The translations under genes were made by a program, and so were the position numbers. A DNA stretch of 64,000 nucleotides from Rhodanobacter humi (GTDB lineage: Bacteria; Pseudomonadota; Gammaproteobacteria; Xanthomonadales; Rhodanobacteraceae), in contig NZ_JBGBPY010000001.1 of assembly GCF_041107455.1 (NCBI RefSeq), positions 2,852,001 to 2,916,000 of the forward strand. The letters are read 5' to 3'. This document shows positions 58,119 through 64,000 of the stretch, piece after piece; the first letter of the stretch is position 1; each line of letters starts with the position of its first letter. The notes under the pieces are model-generated. The model made no database searches. It was not told the DNA's origin and saw only the letters and a program-made list of their open reading frames with translations.

Positions 58119-59018
58119 TCAGCGCCGACGCCAGCTCGGCGGCACCAGCGTGTGCCGGCGCAGCGCCAGCGCCAGCAGCGCGGCCGAGCACAGCAGGCAC
58201 AGCGTCAGCGCCACCACCGAGGCCTCGGCGCCGAACACGCCGCCGCTGAGCCAGTCCGGGCCGGTGCGGGTGGACACCAGCCAGCCGTCGGCTTTCAAAC
58301 CGGAGACCGGGATGCCGTAGACCGTGCCCTGGCAGAAGTTCCAGGCCGCGTGCAGGCCCATGCAGACCGGCAGCGAACGGGTGACGTGGTAGAGCAGGCC
58401 GAACAGCAGGCCGGCCTCGATCGCGATGGCGGCCGAACTCCATGCGGTGGCGCCCGGATTGCCGGCATGCGCGAAGCCGAAGAACAGCGCCGAGATCAGC
58501 AGCGCCGCCCAGGTGCCCAGGCCTTCCTCGGTAACGCGAAACAGCACGCCCCGGAACATGATCTCCTCGCCGATGCCGGCGCCGATGCCGGTGACCAGCA
58601 GGGCCGGCAGCCAGTCGGCGTGGGGATTGAAGCCGGTGACGTGATAGCTGCCCAGCAGCCACAGCACGCCGACCACGGTGCTGAACAGCAGGCTGCCCGC
58701 CAGCAGGCCGCCGAGCGCGCCGGGCCAGCGCCGCGGCGCCAGTTCTTCCGGCTTGCGGCGCTCGACGACGCGGACCAGGAACACGTAGGTGACGATCGCC
58801 GGCAGCAGGACGACCGCAAGGTAGGTCAGCGCCGAGCTCATCGGTGTCTTGGCCATGCCGTGCATGAGCAGGTGGACGAGCGCTGAGCTCGACCGGTTCA
58901 GCGCGATGAACAGCACCATGAAGATCACGATGCGCGCCAGCGGCGAGCACACCAGCCAGCGTTTCCATGACGGCGCGGTGGCCGGCGTGACGTAGGCGAG
59001 CGACGGCATGCCATTCAT
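58119..59018 (-). CDS. CPBP-family intramembrane metalloprotease
   Basis: The 299-residue protein is polytopic (about eight helices). It has the CPBP/Abi motifs Glu151-Glu152-x-x-x-Arg156 (GEEIMFRG), FGFAH (His184) and H223-x-x-x-Asn227 (HAAWN). These are the metal-binding and catalytic residues of CAAX-prenyl-protease-like enzymes. In bacteria these proteins often give self-immunity or process small peptides. No bacteriocin gene is beside it. Confidence 0.9.
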   Translation of the reverse strand: MNGMPSLAYVTPATAPSWKRWLVCSPLARIVIFMVLFIALNRSSSALVHLLMHGMAKTPMSSALTYLAVVLLPAIVTYVFLVRVVERRKPEELAPRRWPGALGGLLAGSLLFSTVVGVLWLLGSYHVTGFNPHADWLPALLVTGIGAGIGEEIMFRGVLFRVTEEGLGTWAALLISALFFGFAHAGNPGATAWSSAAIAIEAGLLFGLLYHVTRSLPVCMGLHAAWNFCQGTVYGIPVSGLKADGWLVSTRTGPDWLSGGVFGAEASVVALTLCLLCSAALLALALRRHTLVPPSWRRR

Positions 59019-59102
59019 GTAAGCAATCCCCTGGATGATTGCCGCAAAGCCTAGCGGGCGTGCGGGGTTCCGTCTGCGTGACTTCCGCCACGCGTCGTCG
59101 CG

Positions 59103-60704
<1,602 letters not shown>

Positions 60705-60738
60705 GGGCAGCGGGGCAGTCAAAAGGCGCGAACCTGCT

Positions 60739-60769
60739 ATTGTAGCGGCCCGATCCGGGTACCACCCAA
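60739..60769 (-). promoter_or_regulatory. Candidate prfC promoter
   Basis: TACAAT (60744-60739 on the minus strand) is a good -10 box, with a suboptimal TTGGGT (60769-60764) 19 bp upstream. The leader is about 30 nt. The remainder of the divergent spacer 60705-60901 holds nothing clear. Confidence 0.35.
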
Positions 60770-60901
60770 TGGTGCCCGCCCTTGCCTCGTTTCCTTCCCC
60801 TTGCGCGCCGGGAGAGCTGTGCCATGAACCTTGCTTGAGCAGCAGTTGGTGGCAAGGCACTTGGTGTGCATTGCCTATCTGAATCAGGCAAGGGGTAAAC
60901 C

Positions 60902-61738
60902 ATGGGACGTTTGAATGGCAAGGTCGCGCTGGTCACCGGCGCGGCGCGCGGCATCGGTGCGGCCATCACCGCGGCCTTCGTGGATGAAGGCGCGAGGGTC
61001 TATCTGACGGACATCGACAGCACCTTGGGCGAAGCTGTCGCAAGGCGGCTGGGCGAGCAGGCGACGTTCCTGCGGCTGGATGTCCGCGAAGAGATAGATT
61101 GGCAGTGCTGCATGGATCATGTGCTGGATCGCTCCGGACGGTTCGACGTGCTGGTGAACAACGCCGGCATCACCGGCTTCGAGGAAGGCGCGGCCGCCCA
61201 CGACCCGGAGCACGCCAGCCTCGCCGATTGGCGGCGCGTGCATGCGACCAATCTCGATGGTGTTTTCCTCGGCTGCCGCGCAGCGATTCGGGTCATGCGC
61301 GCACGCGGCACCGGCTCGATCATCAACATCTCGTCGCGCTCCGGCGTGGTCGGTATCCCTGCGGCTGCCGCCTATGCATCGAGCAAGGCGGCAGTACGCA
61401 ATCACACCAAGAGCGTGGCGCTCTATTGCGCAGAGCAGGGATTGCGCGTGCGTTGCAATGCCATCCATCCGGCAGCGGTGCTCACGCCGATGTGGGAACC
61501 GATGCTCGGCAGCGACGAAGAGCGCGAAACGAACATGGCGGCTTTCGTCAGGGATACGCCGCTGCGGCGTTTCGGCAGGCCGGAAGAGGTTGCTGCCATC
61601 GCCGTCCTGCTCGCTTCGGACGAGGCGACCTACATGACCGGCAGCGAGATCCATATCGACGGCGGCATCCTGGCCGGTTCGGCCGCTGTGCCGAGGAGCA
61701 GATCGGCGGCGGAAGACCCGGCCTGCAACGAGGGGTAG
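60902..61738 (+). CDS. Classical SDR-family oxidoreductase
   Basis: The 278-residue protein has TGAARGIG (12-19), NNAGIT (86-91) and the catalytic triad Ser145, Tyr158 and Lys162. It has an AAGGGG ribosome site six bases before the ATG. The segment [10 protein letters not shown] and the C-terminal [15 protein letters not shown] are those of NAD-dependent secondary alcohol dehydrogenases (cyclopentanol/hydroxysteroid type). The substrate is unknown. It is a single-gene unit. Confidence 0.9.
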   Translation: MGRLNGKVALVTGAARGIGAAITAAFVDEGARVYLTDIDSTLGEAVARRLGEQATFLRLDVREEIDWQCCMDHVLDRSGRFDVLVNNAGITGFEEGAAAHDPEHASLADWRRVHATNLDGVFLGCRAAIRVMRARGTGSIINISSRSGVVGIPAAAAYASSKAAVRNHTKSVALYCAEQGLRVRCNAIHPAAVLTPMWEPMLGSDEERETNMAAFVRDTPLRRFGRPEEVAAIAVLLASDEATYMTGSEIHIDGGILAGSAAVPRSRSAAEDPACNEG

Positions 61739-61755
61739 CCGCAACCTCGAAAACG

Positions 61756-61783
61756 AAAAGCCCGGGACATTGCCCGGGCTTTT
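61756..61783. terminator. Bidirectional terminator
   Basis: AAAAGCCCGGG (61756-61766) pairs with CCCGGGCTTTT (61773-61783). Both strands end in T-runs, serving the SDR gene and the convergent beta-propeller gene. Confidence 0.92.
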
Positions 61784-61828
61784 CGGCTAGACGGCGGCGA
61801 AAGCGCACCTCGTCTTTTTGCCCTGCCG

Positions 61829-63001
61829 TCAGCGCATGATCCCGGTGTGCCCCAACGAGTAGCGGCCCGGCTGCGGCCATACCGCGAGACCGTGCGGCTC
61901 GGCGCCGACCTTGATCTTGCGCACCTTGCCGGTGCCGGTGTCGATGGCGTAGACCACGTCGTCGAAGCGGCCGGACAGCCACAGCGTCCTGCCGTCGGCG
62001 CTGACGTTGCCCATGTCCGGGCTGCCGCCGCCGGGGATCGGCCAGTTCGCCACCACCTTGCGCGTGGCGAAGTCGATCACCGACACGCTGCCCTTGCCCT
62101 TGCGCGGCCCGTGGATCTTGTTCGAACCGCGGTTGGCCACGTAGAGCTTGCTGCCATCACGGCTCGGGTACAGGCCGTGGGTGCCGACGCCGGTCTTGAT
62201 GAAGCCGATCTTCTGGAAGCTGTTGCCGTCGATCAGGAACACGCCGTCGGCCATCATGTCGGCGACATAGAACACCTTGCCGTCGGGCGAGACGCGGATG
62301 TCCTGCGGCATGCCGTGCTTGTCCAGTTGCAGGTAGCCCAGCACCTTGCGGTGGACGATGTCGATCTTCGCCAGCCGGCCGCCGAATTCACAGGTGAAGA
62401 TCGCGTAGCGGCCGTCGATCGAGTAGTCGGCGTGGTTGATGCCCTTGCAGCCGGGCACCTGCAGGCTGGATTCCAGCGCCATCGTGTGCGGATTGCGGAA
62501 GTCCAGCCGCGCGTGCGCCTCGGCCACCACGATGGCCTGCTTGCCATCGGGGGTGAAGTACATGTTGTACGGATCGTCCACCGGGATCGAGGCGCCCGGC
62601 TTGCCGGTCCGCGCGTCGATCGGGGTGAGGCTGCCGTCACTGTGGCCTTCGGCGTTGTTGGTCACCCACAGCGTCTTCAGGTCCCACGAGGGCACGACGT
62701 GCTGCGGGCTCTGCCCGACCTTGAACGTGTCGACCACCTTGTAGGTGGCCGGGTCGATCACGGAAACGCTGTCGCCGCGCAGGTTCGGCACGTAGATGCG
62801 CGCCAGATCGCCGGCCACGGCGGGGCTGAGGTGGCCGACGCCGGCCTCGTTGTACAGGTTGGCGGGATTCAGCACCGGCGGCATGCCGGGAACGGTCTGG
62901 ACCGACGACGCGGCGGCGGCCAGCGGGGCGGCGACCAGGCCGGCCAGGGCGGTGCCGGCCAGCAGGGCGAGGCGCGGAAGACGAAGGGATGCTGGGGACA
63001 T
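61829..63001 (-). CDS. Exported YVTN-family beta-propeller protein
   Basis: The ATG at 63001 gives 390 residues with a signal peptide (1-31, ending AAAAS). The mature part is a seven-bladed propeller with repeating motifs such as SVSVIDPATYKVVDTFKVG, DGKVFYVADMM, DGSKLYVANRG and GSVSVIDFATRKVVANWPI. Such proteins often accompany PQQ-dependent or metal-dependent periplasmic enzymes, but no catalytic residues are known. It follows the creatininase-like gene by 47 bp. Confidence 0.88.
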   Translation of the reverse strand: MSPASLRLPRLALLAGTALAGLVAAPLAAAASSVQTVPGMPPVLNPANLYNEAGVGHLSPAVAGDLARIYVPNLRGDSVSVIDPATYKVVDTFKVGQSPQHVVPSWDLKTLWVTNNAEGHSDGSLTPIDARTGKPGASIPVDDPYNMYFTPDGKQAIVVAEAHARLDFRNPHTMALESSLQVPGCKGINHADYSIDGRYAIFTCEFGGRLAKIDIVHRKVLGYLQLDKHGMPQDIRVSPDGKVFYVADMMADGVFLIDGNSFQKIGFIKTGVGTHGLYPSRDGSKLYVANRGSNKIHGPRKGKGSVSVIDFATRKVVANWPIPGGGSPDMGNVSADGRTLWLSGRFDDVVYAIDTGTGKVRKIKVGAEPHGLAVWPQPGRYSLGHTGIMR

Positions 63002-63048
63002 GGTGGTTCGCTGCAGGGGAGGGAGGTGCATGGAATGCGAGTGGCGCA

Positions 63049-63867
63049 TTATCGCCCAGCCGTGTCGCGGCGGATCGCCTCGACCGTGCGCGCCACGATC
63101 GCGTCGACGCCGAGCTGACCCAGCGCCGCGCTGGAGCGGCGCGGGTCGCCGCCGTAGACGCCGTCCGCCGCGCCGGGCTTCGGCGCTGTCCGCAGGCGCT
63201 CCAGTCGCACCATCTGCGGCGCCACAGCCAGTTGCAGCGAAGTGTCGGCCAGCCCCGCGTGGGTGCCGATCTCGTCGTCGCGGATGCCGTGCTGGCGCAG
63301 GGTCTGCGCGTAGCCGGTGGAACTCGCCTCGTAGTATTCCGGCGGCGCGAAGGCACGCGCCGGCTTGCCGGCCCATTGCCGGTTCAATTGCGCCACCACG
63401 TGCTGCAGGTCCTTCTGGTAGCCGCCGTGGTCGCCGAGGAACACGATGTTGCGGAAGCCGTGCACGGCGAAGCTGTTCGCGGCCGAGGCCAGCAGCTGCT
63501 CGAACGTGCTGTCCGGGATGGTGATGGTGCCTGGGAAGCGCATGTGCGAGGTCGGCGGGGCGTAGCTGCCTTCGGGCACGTAGGCGACCGTCGGCGCCAC
63601 CAGCGCATTGCCCAACTGCTCGGCGATGCGTTCGGCCAGTATCGTGGCGCGCCGGTTGTGCTTGCCCACCGCGATGTACGGGCCGCTCTGCTCGGTGCCG
63701 CCGATCGGGATGATGACGGTGGTCTTGCCGGCGTAGATCTGCGCGCGCAACTCGGTCCAGGTGAGGTCCTGCAACTGCACGGTGGCGGGCGTCTGCGCGA
63801 AACCCGTCTGTGCGACGGCGAACAGCACGGCGAACGCGCAGGCGCGTTTCAGCAGCCGGGAGGGCAT
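63049..63867 (-). CDS. Exported creatininase-family protein
   Basis: The 272-residue protein has a signal peptide (1-24, ending GFAQT). The creatininase fold motifs are PIGGTEQSGPYIAVGKHN (about 54-71), GDHGGYQKD (about 144-152) and GTHAGLADTSL (about 202-212). The metal ligands differ from creatininase itself: the His after EQ is Ser, the following Asp is His, and Glu in the last motif is Asp. I believe this is a recognised exported subgroup with its own ligand set. It probably hydrolyses an amide or imide in the periplasm. It is upstream of the propeller gene and likely co-transcribed. Confidence 0.85.
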   Translation of the reverse strand: MPSRLLKRACAFAVLFAVAQTGFAQTPATVQLQDLTWTELRAQIYAGKTTVIIPIGGTEQSGPYIAVGKHNRRATILAERIAEQLGNALVAPTVAYVPEGSYAPPTSHMRFPGTITIPDSTFEQLLASAANSFAVHGFRNIVFLGDHGGYQKDLQHVVAQLNRQWAGKPARAFAPPEYYEASSTGYAQTLRQHGIRDDEIGTHAGLADTSLQLAVAPQMVRLERLRTAPKPGAADGVYGGDPRRSSAALGQLGVDAIVARTVEAIRRDTAGR

Positions 63868-64000
63868 GGAGATTCCTTGCGAGGGACCAGATCAGCCCAT
63901 CTTACTGTTCGACGGCGCGGGCACCGTTGTGCCCATTTTTCCTGCGTACAGGATCGCGAACGCTGCGCCGGGTCGGCACGCGTCTAGGTCAGCAGCACCA

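Overview
The window is a continuous piece of a GC-rich chromosome, probably from a gammaproteobacterium of the Rhodanobacteraceae (Rhodanobacter, Dyella or Frateuria type). This is an inference. It rests on the high GC content, a MetJ repressor, cysD with a fused cysNC, a long FadE-type acyl-CoA dehydrogenase, a TonB-dependent receptor next to a TPR sulfotransferase, a GTP-type PEP carboxykinase, and repeated GTAGGAGCGGCTTCAGCCGCGA palindromes. I saw no rRNA, tRNA, CRISPR array, phage or insertion sequence.

Layout. (1) 1-10187: the end of a surface-polysaccharide region, noticeably lower in GC over its first 5.7 kb. A truncated GT2 glycosyltransferase is followed by eight minus-strand genes. 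Read in transcription order they are a HAD-UbiA fusion, DprE1-like oxidase, DprE2-like reductase, sugar epimerase, methyltransferase, FAD oxidoreductase, GtrA protein and a polytopic membrane protein. The first three plus GtrA match the mycobacterial steps that make and translocate polyprenyl-phospho-arabinose, so I read this as a lipid-linked pentose (probably D-arabinofuranose) pathway in a Gram-negative cell. (2) 10299-18038: etfB-etfA and ETF-quinone oxidoreductase, separated by two large glycosyltransferase genes. (3) 18151-18718: a toxin-first type II toxin-antitoxin pair. (4) 18900-25837: amidase, sulfate activation (cysD, cysNC), AlkB dioxygenase, and glycine cleavage gcvT and gcvH. 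(5) 26301-27007: a MetJ-type repressor fused to a histone H1-like Ala/Lys tail, behind MetJ-box-like octamers. (6) 27112-33890: a TonB-like protein, a serine hydrolase, a transporter, a CBS protein, mtgA and hslO, with two clusters of a 63-65 bp double-hairpin repeat. (7) 33887-43092: a GAF-GAF-GGDEF-EAL protein, a small exported protein, a TPR sulfotransferase and an Oar-like TonB-dependent receptor. (8) 43318-47897: a DUF4097 protein with an ECF sigma factor and putative anti-sigma gene, pckG, and a TetR regulator. (9) 47995-51947: alpha/beta hydrolase, FadE and a DUF4442 thioesterase-like gene, transcribed away from tetR. (10) 51952-58005: a hybrid histidine kinase-CheR-CheB-diguanylate cyclase operon. 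(11) 58119-63867: CPBP protease, prfC, an SDR oxidoreductase, an exported YVTN beta-propeller and an exported creatininase-like protein.

Functional links. ETF (10299-12101) passes electrons from acyl-CoA dehydrogenases such as the FadE here to ETF-QO (16428-18038) and the quinone pool; TetR probably controls the hydrolase-fadE transcript. CysD and CysNC make PAPS, the donor for the sulfotransferase at 38000-39601. Two proteins (33887-36778 and 51952-52953) feed c-di-GMP metabolism. Functions are inferred from sequence motifs and memory of the families; no database search was run.
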